This document shows, piece after piece, positions 37,097 to 47,680 of a DNA stretch of 58,234 nucleotides. The position numbers and the translations under genes are program-made. The stretch is from the NCBI GenBank assembly GCA_903837555.1, contig CAILUV010000084.1, positions 1 to 58,234 of the forward strand. The letters are read 5' to 3'. Positions within the stretch are counted from its first letter, which is position 1. Each line of letters opens with the position of its first letter. A model generated the notes under the pieces. It was not told the DNA's origin, did not search any database, and saw nothing but the letters and a program-made list of their open reading frames with translations. The DNA is from an uncultured Alphaproteobacteria bacterium (GTDB lineage: Bacteria > Pseudomonadota > Alphaproteobacteria > Micropepsales > Micropepsaceae).

Positions 37097-37993
37097 CTAG
37101 TAAATGGCCTTAACCACCGACAGGACCGAAAACCGCGCCGTGGCCCAGGCGATCAGCGATGTGACGACCGGCACCAGCGCCAGCCAGGGGAATTCGGTCC
37201 ATGTCAGCGACAGCGGTGGCAGGAACGGCACCGCTTCCAGCCCGAAGACTTCAAGGCCTCCCGCGCCCAGAAAGAACAGGCCCGCGAATGCGGTGCCCAA
37301 AGCGGCGGCGAACAAGGCCGAGATGAAATAATGCCATTCCACCGCGCGGGCGATGAAACCGGGCAGCGCGCCCATCTGGTGCAGCAGCGCCACCATTTCG
37401 TGATGCGCGTCCAGGCCGGCGCGCGTGGCGAAGGACACCGCCGCGGCGGTCGCGCCCGCGATCAACAGCAGGATGCCGTACGCCGACCAGCGCACCGCAT
37501 CGGCCAACCCGCGCAAACGCGAAATCCAGCGGCGATGATCGTCCAGCACGGCATTGGGCGCGGCGCGTTTGAGATCATCGGTGAGCCTGGCGATATCGAC
37601 ATCGGCGCCCGGCGTTACCGTTGCATCGACCAGCCGGGGCAGCGGAATGCCGGCCACCACGCCATCCTTGCCGATCCAGGGTTCGACCAGCGCGTTGATT
37701 TCCGCATCCGACAACCGCTTGGCATGGGCGATGCCCCGCGTGGCGTTCAGCACCCGCACCACGGTGCGGGTTTCGTTTTCCAGATCGGCGGCGGGATTGT
37801 TGCCCACTTCCGGCGGCAGCACCTGCACGGTGATGCGGTCGGCCAGTCCGCTCTGCCAGCCTTCGGCGGCGCGGGTGGCAACTAGCGATGCGCCCAGCGC
37901 CAGCGCGGCCAGAAACGCCATCACCGCGATCACGAAGTCCAGCGGCGCAGCGCCCTTGTCTCTTGGAAGAATGTAGGTCGCGCGGTCGCTCAT
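37097..37993 (-). CDS. ftsX: Cell division protein FtsX (ABC permease)
   Basis: FtsX partners with FtsE at the septum and transmits ATPase activity to periplasmic wall hydrolases. The 298-residue protein has the FtsX layout: cytoplasmic tail, first membrane helix (about 20-43), a periplasmic loop of about 125 residues with the NAVLDDHRRWISRLRGLADAV-like end, and three C-terminal helices. Its start overlaps the ftsE stop as ATGA. Confidence 0.93.
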   Translation of the reverse strand: MSDRATYILPRDKGAAPLDFVIAVMAFLAALALGASLVATRAAEGWQSGLADRITVQVLPPEVGNNPAADLENETRTVVRVLNATRGIAHAKRLSDAEINALVEPWIGKDGVVAGIPLPRLVDATVTPGADVDIARLTDDLKRAAPNAVLDDHRRWISRLRGLADAVRWSAYGILLLIAGATAAAVSFATRAGLDAHHEMVALLHQMGALPGFIARAVEWHYFISALFAAALGTAFAGLFFLGAGGLEVFGLEAVPFLPPLSLTWTEFPWLALVPVVTSLIAWATARFSVLSVVKAIY

Positions 37994-38670
37994 GTGCTGG
38001 CACCCACAGAGCTGCGCAGTTCCACCAGACGGCCTTCGATCAGGCGTATCTCCCGCGCGCGCGTCGCTTCGATCAGGGCGCGGTCGTGGGTGGCGATCAG
38101 CACGGTGGTGCCAAGCCGGTTGAGTTCGGCGATCAGCCGGATCAGGCGCGCGCCCATGTCCGGATCGACATTGCCGGTGGGCTCGTCGGCGATCAGCAGA
38201 TCGGGCCGCGCCACCACCGCGCGGGCGATGGCGACGCGCTGCTGCTCACCGCCCGACAAGGTCGCCGGGCGCGCATTCATGCGGTCGCCCAGGCCGACCC
38301 AGGACAAAAGCTCGCGCACGTCATGGGAAAAATTGCCCACCTTTTTGCCCGCCAGCCGCAACGGCAGCGCGACATTGTCGAAGGCCGACAAATGATCGAG
38401 CAGGCGGAAATCCTGGAACACCACGCCGATGCGGCGGCGAATGGCCGGCAGGTCGCGGCGGCGGGCGGTGGCCAGTTCGGTGCCGAACAGGGTGATGAGG
38501 CCTCTGGAGGGCGGTTCGGCGACATAGATCAGCTTGAGCAGCGTGGTCTTGCCCGCGCCCGACAGGCCGGTCAGGAAGGTGAACGAGCCCGGCTCCAGCG
38601 AGAAGCTGACATCGCGCAGCACTTCGGGCCCCGAGCCATAGCGCATCCCGACATTTTCAAACCGAACCAT
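37990..38670 (-). CDS. ftsE: Cell division ATP-binding protein FtsE
   Basis: This 226-residue ABC ATPase drives the FtsEX complex. Walker A is GLSGAGKTTLLKLIY, the signature is LSGGEQQRVAIARA, Walker B is LLIADEPTGNVD, and the H-loop follows in LIATHDRALI. The start MVRFENVGMRYGSGPEVL is typical. It heads the operon with ftsX, ydcF and plsC and is divergent from a zinc-ribbon gene. Confidence 0.96.
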   Translation of the reverse strand: MVRFENVGMRYGSGPEVLRDVSFSLEPGSFTFLTGLSGAGKTTLLKLIYVAEPPSRGLITLFGTELATARRRDLPAIRRRIGVVFQDFRLLDHLSAFDNVALPLRLAGKKVGNFSHDVRELLSWVGLGDRMNARPATLSGGEQQRVAIARAVVARPDLLIADEPTGNVDPDMGARLIRLIAELNRLGTTVLIATHDRALIEATRAREIRLIEGRLVELRSSVGAST

Positions 38671-38713
38671 GGGGCGACCATAGCTTTTTTAATTTTGAAA
38701 AATAGGCCCTTCG

Positions 38714-38750
38714 CCCGCGCTTTTGCGCGGGTTGCGCGGCAAAGCCGCGC
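38714..38750. repeat. Two adjacent GC-rich hairpins in the ftsE/zinc-ribbon divergent region
   Basis: CCCGCGC-TTTT-GCGCGGG (38714-38731) and GCGCGGC-AAA-GCCGCGC (38734-38750) stand three bases or fewer apart, between divergent starts at 38670 and 38807. There is no T-run for a typical terminator. They may structure the leader of the zinc-ribbon mRNA. Confidence 0.5.
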
Positions 38751-38806
38751 CCTTGCGGTCATGGCCCCCGACGCCTATTTTCCTCATGTTTTTCAACAGG
38801 CCGGAC

Positions 38807-39538
38807 ATGATTCTCACCTGTCCTTCGTGCGACACGCGCTATGCGGTGGACGGGGCCAAATTCCCCGCTGCCGGACGCACGGTACGCTGCGCCAAATGCG
38901 GCCATAGCTGGCACCAGGCCGCCGAAGCACCAGAACCGGTGGTCGAGCCCCAACTGGTGGCGCCGTTCGAGGCTGAGGCGGCGGCAACTCCCGCAGCGGT
39001 GGATATACCCGCCGACGATCCCTATCCGGTCAATCCGTCTCCCACCCGCGCCTATGCGCCCGCGGCGCAGGCGCCGGCGCCCAAGCAGCCGATCGGCCCC
39101 AAGCTGGCGGTGATCGCCGGCTGGGTCGGGCTGATCGTGGTAGTGCTGCTGATTGCGGTATCGGCGGTGCGCTATCGCCAGGACATCGCGGTGATCTGGC
39201 CGCAATCGGCGGGCGTCTATTCCAGCCTGGGCCTGCCGGTGAATGCCAGCGGCATCGATTTTCGCCAGGTGCGCTATGAGCGCCAGAACGAAGACGGCCA
39301 GATCGTGCTGGCGGTGTCGGGCATGATCGTGAATGCCGGCACGCGCGAGCTGCCGGTGCCGCAGACGGTGCGCGTGACGCTGAGCGACGCCGACAAGCGC
39401 GAGCTGTATCACTGGAATTTCAAGCCGGGCGCGTTGGTGCTCAAGCCGGGCCAGTCAATACCGTTCGCCACGCGGCTTTCCAGCCCGCCCGCCGCCGCGC
39501 GTCACCTGGAAGTGCGCTTCGCCAAGGATGGGTCGTGA
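38807..39538 (+). CDS. MJ0042-type zinc-ribbon protein with DUF3426-like domain
   Basis: The 243-residue protein begins MILTCPSCDTRYAVDGAKFP...VRCAKCGHSW, a four-cysteine zinc ribbon of the MJ0042/zinc_ribbon_5 type. A Pro/Ala linker, one membrane helix (about 104-125) and a beta-rich C-terminal domain (FRQVRYERQNEDGQIVLAVSG) follow, so the finger is cytoplasmic and the C-terminus periplasmic. Genes of this type usually stand beside ftsEX in Alphaproteobacteria. Role unknown. It is coupled to the phosphoribosyltransferase gene by a GTGA overlap. Confidence 0.85.
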   Translation: MILTCPSCDTRYAVDGAKFPAAGRTVRCAKCGHSWHQAAEAPEPVVEPQLVAPFEAEAAATPAAVDIPADDPYPVNPSPTRAYAPAAQAPAPKQPIGPKLAVIAGWVGLIVVVLLIAVSAVRYRQDIAVIWPQSAGVYSSLGLPVNASGIDFRQVRYERQNEDGQIVLAVSGMIVNAGTRELPVPQTVRVTLSDADKRELYHWNFKPGALVLKPGQSIPFATRLSSPPAAARHLEVRFAKDGS

Positions 39539-40047
39539 ACCCGCCCGCCACACTCTATTCGGCTGAGCAGATTCAGGAACGCGTCGGCGTGATGGCGCGC
39601 ACCATCGCCGCCGCGCCCTTGCGCCCCGACATCGCCATGCCGATCCTGGTCGGCGGTTTTGTTTTTGCCGCGGATCTGTTGCGGGCGCTGGCCTGGGAAG
39701 GCGTTCTGCTGGATGTGGAAATGATCTGGCTGCGCTCTTATGGCGACAAGCGCGTCGCCAGCGCCATTTCGATGGTGGCGGGACCATCGGAACAGATCGC
39801 GGGACGCCATGTGCTGGTGATTGACGGCGTGCTGGATGCGGGCCGCACGATTGCAAAAGCCGTGTCGCTGATCGAGGCCGCGGGTGCGGCCAGCGTGCAG
39901 GTGGCGGTGATGCTGGACAAGCAGAAGCGCGATGCGGTCGCCAAGGCCGATTATGTTGGCTTCACCGTGGGCGATGATTTCGTCATCGGCTATGGCATGG
40001 ACGATGCGGGCAAGTATCGCGGCCTGCCGTATATCGGCAAGGTCTAG
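39535..40047 (+). CDS. Hypoxanthine phosphoribosyltransferase-like protein
   Basis: This 170-residue purine-salvage type PRTase has the PRPP-binding loop VLVIDGVLDAGRTI, where the classical acidic pair (ED or DD) is D-G, a variation. ILVGGFVFAADLLRAL, the flexible-loop SYG and the C-terminal FTVGDDFVIGYGMDDAGKYRGLPYIG match HPRTs, including the aromatic residue that stacks on the base. It begins at GTG overlapping the preceding stop (GTGA). It converges on the TIGR02302 gene with an eight-base gap. Confidence 0.87.
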   Translation: MNPPATLYSAEQIQERVGVMARTIAAAPLRPDIAMPILVGGFVFAADLLRALAWEGVLLDVEMIWLRSYGDKRVASAISMVAGPSEQIAGRHVLVIDGVLDAGRTIAKAVSLIEAAGAASVQVAVMLDKQKRDAVAKADYVGFTVGDDFVIGYGMDDAGKYRGLPYIGKV

Positions 40048-40055
40048 TCGCCGTA

Positions 40056-42395
40056 TCAGAAAGCCTTGAGCAACCGATCCAGATAATCGCGCTCGGCCTG
40101 CGGGCGGTTCATCTGCGCGGCGCGGCGGCGCAGTTCCTGCAAAATCTCGCGCGCCCGCGCCAGATCGGTCACGCCGGGAATCTTCACCCCGGATTCGCCC
40201 AGCACCGAGTTGCCGCGTCCCAGCGGATCGCGGCCGGCCATCTGCCTGTCGCCCTTGGCCTGTTCCTGCGCCAGTTGCTCGGCGCCCTGGCGCAGCGCCT
40301 CCAGCGCCTGGTTCTGGGCGCTTCCGGCATTGTCCAGATCCTTGCGGCCCAGCGCGCCCTGCGCTTCCCCCATCGCCTTGCCCGCTTCGCGCAGCTTTTG
40401 CGCCGCTGAACCGCCCATGCCCTTGAGCGAATCCTGCAATTCCTTTTCCAGCGCCTGTTGCTGGCGCTGCAGGCCCTGCGGGCCGCCGTCTTTGGGATCG
40501 CCCTGACCCTGGCGCTGGCGGAAGGTCTTGTCCTGCAGCGAGCGCTGCTTGCCCATCAACTCGCTGAACTTCTGGATCTGCTGGTTGCGCTGCTGGTTCT
40601 GGGCGCTCTGGCCGCCCTGACCCTGGCTTTGCGTCAGGCGCATGTTTTCCAGCATCGATTGCAGCATCGCCAGCAACTGCGCCGCCTGCTGGCGCTCGCC
40701 CGCCTCGGTCATTTTCTGGATCGTGTCCAGAAGCTGCTGCAGATCCTGCTGGCCCAGCATGGTGGCATCGGGCGGGGTCGGCGCCTGGCCTCGCGGCGGA
40801 TTGGCGGCCAGCGCCTGCATGTAACGCTGCATGGCTTCGTTGTAGCGCTTGAGCAGTTCGTCGAGAACTTCCTGCGGCGCGCCCGAGGCCATGGCCTGGG
40901 TCAGCATCTGTTGCAGCTTGCGCAATTCCTCCGCCGCCGACAGCAGGCCGCCACGTTCCAGCTTCAGCGCGGTTTCCCACAACAGGCGTTGCACCCGCTC
41001 GATATCGGCGTCGCTCTTGGCATTGCGCACGCCATAAAAGGCGTTGCGCATGGCCAGATAGATATCGTGGCGGCCTTCATAGAAACGCTCCGGCTCGATG
41101 CTCAGCGCGTCCAGTGTCAAAAGTGCGATGCGGCGGCCTTCATCATTCAAAGTCGCGATGTTCTGGCGCTGTTCGATCAGGGCGCGGGCCAAGGGATCGG
41201 TGAAGACCCGCGCCGGCAGACGGAAGCTGACCGTGTTGCTGACGCCTTTCTGTCCGGTGGCGTCGCGCGCTTCCAGCCGCACTTCCACCATCAGGCCCGC
41301 ATAGGGATGGCTGGTGAGATCGGCATAGCTGGTCTGCGTGACGGATTTTTCCGATGTGCTGGGCAGCGGCAGGTCGGCCACCAGCGGCTTGGCACTCTTG
41401 CGGTCCTTCGGCACCAGAACCGCATGGACATTGGCGATGCCGTAATCATCGCCACCCTTGAAGGCAAATTCGGTGGCGAGCTGTTCGGTGGGCTTGGGCG
41501 TGGCGGTGAAGGCGATGGTCGGCACCGCATCGGGTGCGGCGCGGATCTGCCATTTGCCGATGGCTTCGCCGCCCACTTGCACCCGCACCCGCGCATCGGC
41601 GGTGAGAAGGACGTTGCTGGAATATTCCCCATTTTCGCCCGCAAAGCGCGGCGCATCGTTGGCGCCCGCGGTCAGACCCGGCGTGCGCGGCGCGCCATGC
41701 ACCCGCAGATGCAGAACCGAACCTTGCGGCGCGGTGATGATGCCGGTGTCGCCGACGCGCAAAGACGTCAGCGGCAGGCCGGTATAGGGCGGCGGATCGA
41801 TCCAGGCATCGATGCTGGCGGCGGCGCCCGCGCCGCTGTCGAAGGCCGAGACCAGGCGCTTGCCGATGTCGCCCTGCGCCAGAACCAAGCCTGTCGTCAG
41901 CGCGATCAGCAGATACCAGCGCAAGCCCTGCGGATCGCGCTCGGCAATCCCGGCGCGCGGCAAAGCGAGGCGAAACTTGCCCGGCAGTCCGCGCTGGCGG
42001 TGCAAGTCCCACAGCGCCTGCGCAAACGGATCGCTGCCCACCAGCACATCGCCCCGTTCCGACACCGGGCGATGCAACAGCCCGCTGTCGCGTTCCAGGC
42101 GGCGGGCGCCATCGATGGCGCGGGGCCAGACGAAATCTTCAAATCCGTCCACCAGCGACAAGGCGCTGGCGGTGATGGTGGCGGCGAGCAGCAATGCCTG
42201 CAACGGCCAGGGCGTGAAGGCGAAAATGCCGGTCAGCGCCAGTGCCAGATGACCGCCGAAGAACAGCGCCGCCGGCCACAGCCGCGGCAACACGCGCTCG
42301 ATGCCGACAATCGCGCGCGCCAGTGCAACCCGGCGATCGAGGGGATCAGCCAGCCAGCCAGTCGGGAATGCGGTCTTTGGCGATAAGATCGGCAT
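40056..42395 (-). CDS. TIGR02302/DUF4175 family membrane protein
   Basis: The 779-residue protein has an N-terminal two-helix hairpin and another membrane helix (about 160), a middle beta-rich periplasmic part with YTGLPLTSLRVGDTGIITAPQGS, and a long Gln/Ala-rich helical C-terminus (from about 500) that includes QGQGGQSAQNQQRNQQ-like low complexity. This is the TIGR02302 layout known from Alphaproteobacteria; function is unknown. The start at 42395 has AGAGAAAG upstream and overlaps the end of lysA by 50 bases, so the pair is coupled. Confidence 0.87.
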   Translation of the reverse strand: MPILSPKTAFPTGWLADPLDRRVALARAIVGIERVLPRLWPAALFFGGHLALALTGIFAFTPWPLQALLLAATITASALSLVDGFEDFVWPRAIDGARRLERDSGLLHRPVSERGDVLVGSDPFAQALWDLHRQRGLPGKFRLALPRAGIAERDPQGLRWYLLIALTTGLVLAQGDIGKRLVSAFDSGAGAAASIDAWIDPPPYTGLPLTSLRVGDTGIITAPQGSVLHLRVHGAPRTPGLTAGANDAPRFAGENGEYSSNVLLTADARVRVQVGGEAIGKWQIRAAPDAVPTIAFTATPKPTEQLATEFAFKGGDDYGIANVHAVLVPKDRKSAKPLVADLPLPSTSEKSVTQTSYADLTSHPYAGLMVEVRLEARDATGQKGVSNTVSFRLPARVFTDPLARALIEQRQNIATLNDEGRRIALLTLDALSIEPERFYEGRHDIYLAMRNAFYGVRNAKSDADIERVQRLLWETALKLERGGLLSAAEELRKLQQMLTQAMASGAPQEVLDELLKRYNEAMQRYMQALAANPPRGQAPTPPDATMLGQQDLQQLLDTIQKMTEAGERQQAAQLLAMLQSMLENMRLTQSQGQGGQSAQNQQRNQQIQKFSELMGKQRSLQDKTFRQRQGQGDPKDGGPQGLQRQQQALEKELQDSLKGMGGSAAQKLREAGKAMGEAQGALGRKDLDNAGSAQNQALEALRQGAEQLAQEQAKGDRQMAGRDPLGRGNSVLGESGVKIPGVTDLARAREILQELRRRAAQMNRPQAERDYLDRLLKAF

Positions 42396-43614
42396 GGCTT
42401 TCTCTGGGGCGTACGATGCCCCATTGCTCGCCCGCGACCAAGACTTCCGGGATGCGCGGGCGGGCATTGTAGTCGCCCGCCATCACCGCGCCATAGGCGC
42501 CCGCCGACAGGATTGCCACAAGATCGCCCGATTTGAGTTCCGGCAGCGCCCGGTCGGCCGCGAAAAGATCGCTGGTTTCGCACACCGGCCCTACCACATC
42601 GTATTTCGGCCGCGGCGAACCGGCTGCGGGTTCCGCCACCGCCGCGATTTCGTGATGGGCCTCGTACATGGCCGGGCGGATCAGATCGTTCATGCCTGCA
42701 TCGATGATCAGGAAGTCCTTGGCGTCGCCGCGCTTGACGTAAATCACGCTGGACACCAGCACGCCGGCATTGGCGGCGATGAAACGGCCCGGCTCGAACG
42801 ACAAGGTGCAGCCCAGGTCCTTCGTTACCCGCGTCACCATGGCGCCATACGCGCTCGCATCCGGCGGCGGATTGTTGTCGTGCTGATACGGCACACCCAG
42901 TCCGCCGCCCAAGTCGAGCCGGGTGATGGCATGGCCATCGGCGCGCAATTGCGTGACCAGTTCGCCGATGCGCTGGAAAGCGGTCTCGAACGGTTCCAGG
43001 TCCGTGAGCTGGCTGCCGATATGGACATCGACGCCGACAATCTCCACGCCTTTCAGCGTGGCGGCCTGGGCATAGACTTCGCGGGCATGGGCGAAGGGAA
43101 TGCCGAACTTGGTTTCCGATGTGCCAGTGGTGATCTTGGCGTGGGTCTTGGCATCGACATCGGGATTGACGCGCAGGGTGATGGGCGCGCGCTTGCCCGC
43201 CGCCAGCGCCACCTCGCTCAGCGCCAGCAGTTCCGGCTGGCTTTCGACATTGAACTGATAGATGCCGGCATCCAGCGCGGCGCGCATCTCTTCGCGGGTC
43301 TTGCCGACGCCCGAGAAAACGATCTTGCCCGCAGGAATTCCCGCCGCCAGCGCCTTCGCCAACTCGCCGCCCGACACAACGTCGGCGCCGGCGCCCAGCT
43401 TGGCCAGCGTCTTGAGCACCGCCAGGTTGCCATTGGCCTTGACCGAATAGGCGACCAGCGAGCCCTTGGGCAGCGCTTCGGAAAAGATTTTGTAGTGCCG
43501 CTCCAGCGTGGCGCTGGAATAGCAATAGAAAGGCGTGCCGACCTCTTTGGCCAGCGCGTCCAGCCGCACGCCTTCCGCGCACAGCACGCCATCCTTGTAC
43601 TGGAAAAAATTCAC
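42346..43614 (-). CDS. lysA: Diaminopimelate decarboxylase
   Basis: LysA makes lysine from meso-diaminopimelate, the last step of the pathway. The 422-residue fold-type III PLP enzyme has the lysine in VAYSVKANGNLAVL, the HIGSQ motif, the glycine-rich LDLGGGLGVPY, EPGRFIAANAG and the CETSDLF block with the catalytic Cys. It follows argH and the lptM-like gene on the same strand, the usual alphaproteobacterial order. Confidence 0.96.
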   Translation of the reverse strand: MNFFQYKDGVLCAEGVRLDALAKEVGTPFYCYSSATLERHYKIFSEALPKGSLVAYSVKANGNLAVLKTLAKLGAGADVVSGGELAKALAAGIPAGKIVFSGVGKTREEMRAALDAGIYQFNVESQPELLALSEVALAAGKRAPITLRVNPDVDAKTHAKITTGTSETKFGIPFAHAREVYAQAATLKGVEIVGVDVHIGSQLTDLEPFETAFQRIGELVTQLRADGHAITRLDLGGGLGVPYQHDNNPPPDASAYGAMVTRVTKDLGCTLSFEPGRFIAANAGVLVSSVIYVKRGDAKDFLIIDAGMNDLIRPAMYEAHHEIAAVAEPAAGSPRPKYDVVGPVCETSDLFAADRALPELKSGDLVAILSAGAYGAVMAGDYNARPRIPEVLVAGEQWGIVRPRESHADLIAKDRIPDWLAG

Positions 43615-43650
43615 TTAGCGTACTCGATTCAGGGGCGGTCCGGCTCCCGC

Positions 43651-43794
43651 CTAACGCCCTAATGGAAAGGGAGGTCTAGACGGATCGGTTTCGTCGCGCT
43701 GGGTGCTCTGGCCGCTGGGCTTGACCAGGTCATTCTTGACCCCGCAAGCGGCAACCAGAAGCGACAGCGCCATGACGATCAACACGGGCTTCAT
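43651..43794 (-). CDS. lptM: LptM (YifL)-like small lipoprotein
   Basis: A 47-residue lipoprotein is read as [18 protein letters not shown], then a short polar tail ending RPPFPLGR. The lipobox is VAAC with Cys17. Its ATG overlaps the argH stop (ATGA). Small lipoproteins at this position between argH and lysA belong to the LptM family, which helps LptD disulfide maturation in E. coli. The family call rests on position and layout, as the tail carries few conserved residues. Confidence 0.78.
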   Translation of the reverse strand: MKPVLIVMALSLLVAACGVKNDLVKPSGQSTQRDETDPSRPPFPLGR

Positions 43795-45173
43795 TTGAAA
43801 GCAGCCTTCCAGTGCGCAAGTTGCTCGCGCACCCGCGCGGGCGCGGTACCGCCCAGGCTCATGCGCGCCTTCACCGACGATTCCAGCGACAGCACCTTGA
43901 AGACTTCTTCGGTGATGTCCGCATCAATCGCCTGCATGTCGGCCAGCGGCAGCTTGTCCAGCGTGACGCCCTTGTCTTCGGCGCACTTCACGATCGAACC
44001 GGCAATGTGATGGGCTTCGCGGAACGGCTTTTTCAAGACGCGCACCACCCAGTCCGCCAGGTCGGTGGCGGTTGGATAGCCGGCTTCCGCCGCGCTGAGC
44101 ATCTTTGCCGGATTGGCGGTCATGTCGGCGATCATGCCGGCCATCGCGGCCAGCGAAATTTCCAGCGTGTCGGCGGCGTCGAACACGCGTTCCTTGTCTT
44201 CCTGCAGGTCAGTGCCATAGGTCAGCACCAGGCCCTTGACGACCGTGGCCAGCGCCACGAAGTCACCCAGCACGCGGCCCGTCTTGCCGCGGATCAGTTC
44301 GGCGGCATCGGGGTTGCGCTTCTGCGGCATGATGGACGAGCCGGTGGTGAAGGCATCCGACAGCTTCACGAAGCCGAAAGCCGGCGTCGACCACTGCACC
44401 AGTTCGCCCGCCAGGCGCGACAGATGCACCGCGCTGATGGTGCAGGCGGCCAGATATTCCAGCGCGAAGTCGCGCGCGGAAATCGCGTCCATCGAATTGC
44501 GCATCGGGCGCGTGAAGCCCAGCGCCTTGGCGGTGGCGTCGCGGTCGATGGGAAAGGTCGTGCCGGCCAGCGCGGCGGCGCCCAGCGGCGATTCATTCAG
44601 ACGCTTCTTCGCATCTTCGAACCGGCCACGATCGCGCCCGAACATTTCGACATAGGCCATCAGGTGATGGGCGAACGTCACCGGCTGGGCCACCTGCATG
44701 TGGGTGAAGCCCGGCATGATGGTGTCCAGATGTTGCTCGGCCTGAGCGATCAGCGCCTTTTGCAGAACCGTCAGGCCCTCTTCGGCGCGGATGCAGGCTG
44801 CCCTGACCCACAGGCGGAAGTCGGTCACCACCTGGTCATTGCGTGAACGCGCGGTGTGCAGACGTCCAGCCGCCGGGCCGATCAGCTCGGCCAGCCGTGC
44901 CTCGATATTCAGGTGAATGTCTTCCAGCTCGCGCTTGAAAACGAAGGTTCCGGCGGCGATCTCTTTTTCAATTGTGTCCAGCCCGCCCAGGATCGCCTGG
45001 CCATCATCCTTGGAAATGATCCCTTCGGTGGCCAGCATGCGGCAATGGGCGCGGCTTCCGGCCAGGTCTTCACCCGCCAGGCGCTTGTCGAAATCGATTG
45101 AGGGGGTAATCTCCCTCATGATGGCGGCGGGGCCGGATGCAAACCGTCCGCCCCACATTTTGTTGGTGCTCAT
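43791..45173 (-). CDS. argH: Argininosuccinate lyase
   Basis: ArgH splits argininosuccinate into arginine and fumarate. The 460-residue fumarase-superfamily enzyme has [10 protein letters not shown] at the start, TARSRNDQV, the flexible-loop signature [20 protein letters not shown] and TDLADWVV. The ATG at 45173 is chosen; a TTG four codons earlier is weaker. It is divergent from tlpA with only 17 bases between the start codons and is followed by lptM and lysA. Confidence 0.96.
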   Translation of the reverse strand: MSTNKMWGGRFASGPAAIMREITPSIDFDKRLAGEDLAGSRAHCRMLATEGIISKDDGQAILGGLDTIEKEIAAGTFVFKRELEDIHLNIEARLAELIGPAAGRLHTARSRNDQVVTDFRLWVRAACIRAEEGLTVLQKALIAQAEQHLDTIMPGFTHMQVAQPVTFAHHLMAYVEMFGRDRGRFEDAKKRLNESPLGAAALAGTTFPIDRDATAKALGFTRPMRNSMDAISARDFALEYLAACTISAVHLSRLAGELVQWSTPAFGFVKLSDAFTTGSSIMPQKRNPDAAELIRGKTGRVLGDFVALATVVKGLVLTYGTDLQEDKERVFDAADTLEISLAAMAGMIADMTANPAKMLSAAEAGYPTATDLADWVVRVLKKPFREAHHIAGSIVKCAEDKGVTLDKLPLADMQAIDADITEEVFKVLSLESSVKARMSLGGTAPARVREQLAHWKAAFK

Positions 45174-45190
45174 CTTTTCATCCAAAGGCC

Positions 45191-45745
45191 ATGATCAAGA
45201 AAATCATCATCAGCCTGTCCGTGATTACGGCGATCGCGTTCGGGTTTCTATATGGGAACGGCCTGCTTTCTGTCCATCACGGACTAGAGCCGCCCGAGGC
45301 TTTGGCCGTGCTCAAGCTGGAAAAAGAGCCCAAAAGCGCACCTAATGTCGGTTTTACCGATCCTACGGGGCGCCGTTATGCGCTGGAGGAATTCCGGGGC
45401 CGCTACACGTTGCTCAACCTCTGGGCCACCTGGTGCGCGCCCTGCGTCGCCGAGCTACCGGCCCTGGTCCGGCTTCAGGCCCGCGTGCCGGGCTTGCGGG
45501 TGGTGGCGATCAACACCGACCGCAAGGGCATCGACGCCGCCGCCTTCCTGCAGGCCAACCGCGCCCGCGCCCTGACCCCCTATCGCGACAGCGATGTTGT
45601 CATGCTGAAAAGCTTCAAGGCGTTCGGCCTGCCGCTGACCGTGCTGATCGACCCCGAAGGCAAGATCATCGCCCGCGCTGAGGGGCCGGCGGAGTGGGAT
45701 GATCCGGAAGCGGTGAAGTATTTCAAAAGAGTGACGGGGAGCTGA
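45191..45745 (+). CDS. tlpA: TlpA-family thiol:disulfide reductase
   Basis: The 184-residue protein has one N-terminal membrane anchor ([21 protein letters not shown]) and a periplasmic thioredoxin fold with [12 protein letters not shown] as the active site and a cis-Pro in GLPLTVLID. TlpA proteins keep haem-lyase or Cu-site cysteines reduced for cytochrome oxidase maturation; this target is inferred from the family. It stands opposite argH, as it does in many Alphaproteobacteria. Confidence 0.9.
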   Translation: MIKKIIISLSVITAIAFGFLYGNGLLSVHHGLEPPEALAVLKLEKEPKSAPNVGFTDPTGRRYALEEFRGRYTLLNLWATWCAPCVAELPALVRLQARVPGLRVVAINTDRKGIDAAAFLQANRARALTPYRDSDVVMLKSFKAFGLPLTVLIDPEGKIIARAEGPAEWDDPEAVKYFKRVTGS

Positions 45746-45815
45746 TCCTCTCCCTCACCATGGGCGGCCTTTGAGCCGTCCATCCATCGCAACACGAACG
45801 CTGCTTTAAACATGG

Positions 45816-45838
45816 ATGGCCGGGTCAAGCCCGGCCAT
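45816..45838. repeat. GC-rich palindrome between tlpA and the 3-hydroxyacyl-CoA dehydrogenase gene
   Basis: Arms ATGGCCGGG and CCCGGCCAT flank TCAAG. The GGCCGGGTCAAGCCCGGCC unit is a common dispersed intergenic element of alphaproteobacterial genomes. Standing between convergent genes it may also serve as a transcription stop. The remaining gap holds nothing else. Confidence 0.65.
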
Positions 45839-45848
45839 GGAGCATTAT

Positions 45849-46724
<876 letters not shown>

Positions 46725-46735
46725 GTTGCTTGCCT

Positions 46736-47680
46736 TTACTTGTACCCACGCTTGCCGAGCTCTTCATCGATCTCGGGAAGCGCTTTGAACAGATCGGCCA
46801 CCAGGCCGTAATCGGCGACCGAGAAAATCGGCGCCTCTTCATCTTTGTTTATCGCCACAATGACGCGGGAGTCCTTCATGCCGGCCAGATGCTGGATGGC
46901 CCCGGAAATGCCCACCGCAATGTACAGATCGGGAGCCACGACCTTGCCGGTTTGGCCCACCTGATAGTCGTTGGGCACATAGCCCGCATCGACGGCGGCG
47001 CGGCTGGCGCCGACAGCGGCATGCAGCTTGTCGGCGATGGAATCCAGCAGCTTGAAGTTTTCGCCCGAACCCAGGCCGCGGCCGCCCGACACGATGATCT
47101 TGGCCGAGGTCAGTTCGGGGCGCTCGGACTTCGACAAGGCTTCGCCCGCGAAGGTGGAAAGACCCGGATCGGACGCTGCGCTGATCTTTTCCACCGTCGC
47201 GCTGCCGCCTTCCGCGGCTGCCTTGAAGGCGGTGGCGCGCACGGTGATGATCTTCTTGCCTTCCGGCGCCTGCAGCGTCTCGATGGCGTTGCCGGCATAG
47301 ATCGGTCGCTCGAATGTGTCCGGCGAAATCACCTTCAGGATTTCGGAAACCTGCGGCGTATCCAGCCTGGCGGCAACGCGCGGCAGGATGTTCTTTCCCG
47401 TCGTGGTGGCGGGGGCGATGATCGCGTCGTATTTGTCCGCCACCGACAGGATCAGCGCTTCCATCGGCTCGGCCAGTTGGCGCGCGTAGACAGCGCCCTC
47501 GGCCAGCAGCACTTTTTCCACGCCTGCGATCTTGGCGGCAGCGTCCGCCACGGCGGCGCAATTCTCGCCCGCCACCAGAATGTGTACCGGCGAGGAGATT
47601 GCGGCGGCGGCCGTCACGGTCTTGTGGGTCGCGTCCTTCAGCGACGCATTGTCATGTTCGGCGAGAACCAGCGAAGCCAT
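46736..47680 (-). CDS. etfA: Electron transfer flavoprotein alpha subunit
   Basis: EtfA carries the FAD of ETF, which accepts electrons from acyl-CoA dehydrogenases and passes them to ETF-quinone oxidoreductase. The 314-residue protein has the C-terminal FAD signature with [21 protein letters not shown], then [26 protein letters not shown] and [16 protein letters not shown]. Its ATG overlaps the etfB stop by one base. The ETF-QO gene is not in the window. Confidence 0.96.
   Translation of the reverse strand: MASLVLAEHDNASLKDATHKTVTAAAAISSPVHILVAGENCAAVADAAAKIAGVEKVLLAEGAVYARQLAEPMEALILSVADKYDAIIAPATTTGKNILPRVAARLDTPQVSEILKVISPDTFERPIYAGNAIETLQAPEGKKIITVRATAFKAAAEGGSATVEKISAASDPGLSTFAGEALSKSERPELTSAKIIVSGGRGLGSGENFKLLDSIADKLHAAVGASRAAVDAGYVPNDYQVGQTGKVVAPDLYIAVGISGAIQHLAGMKDSRVIVAINKDEEAPIFSVADYGLVADLFKALPEIDEELGKRGYK

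Noticed and set aside
40458-42386. A 642-codon plus-strand frame opposite the TIGR02302 gene
   Set aside because: Mirror of the Gln/Ala-rich coding strand; no recognisable motif and no ribosome site.
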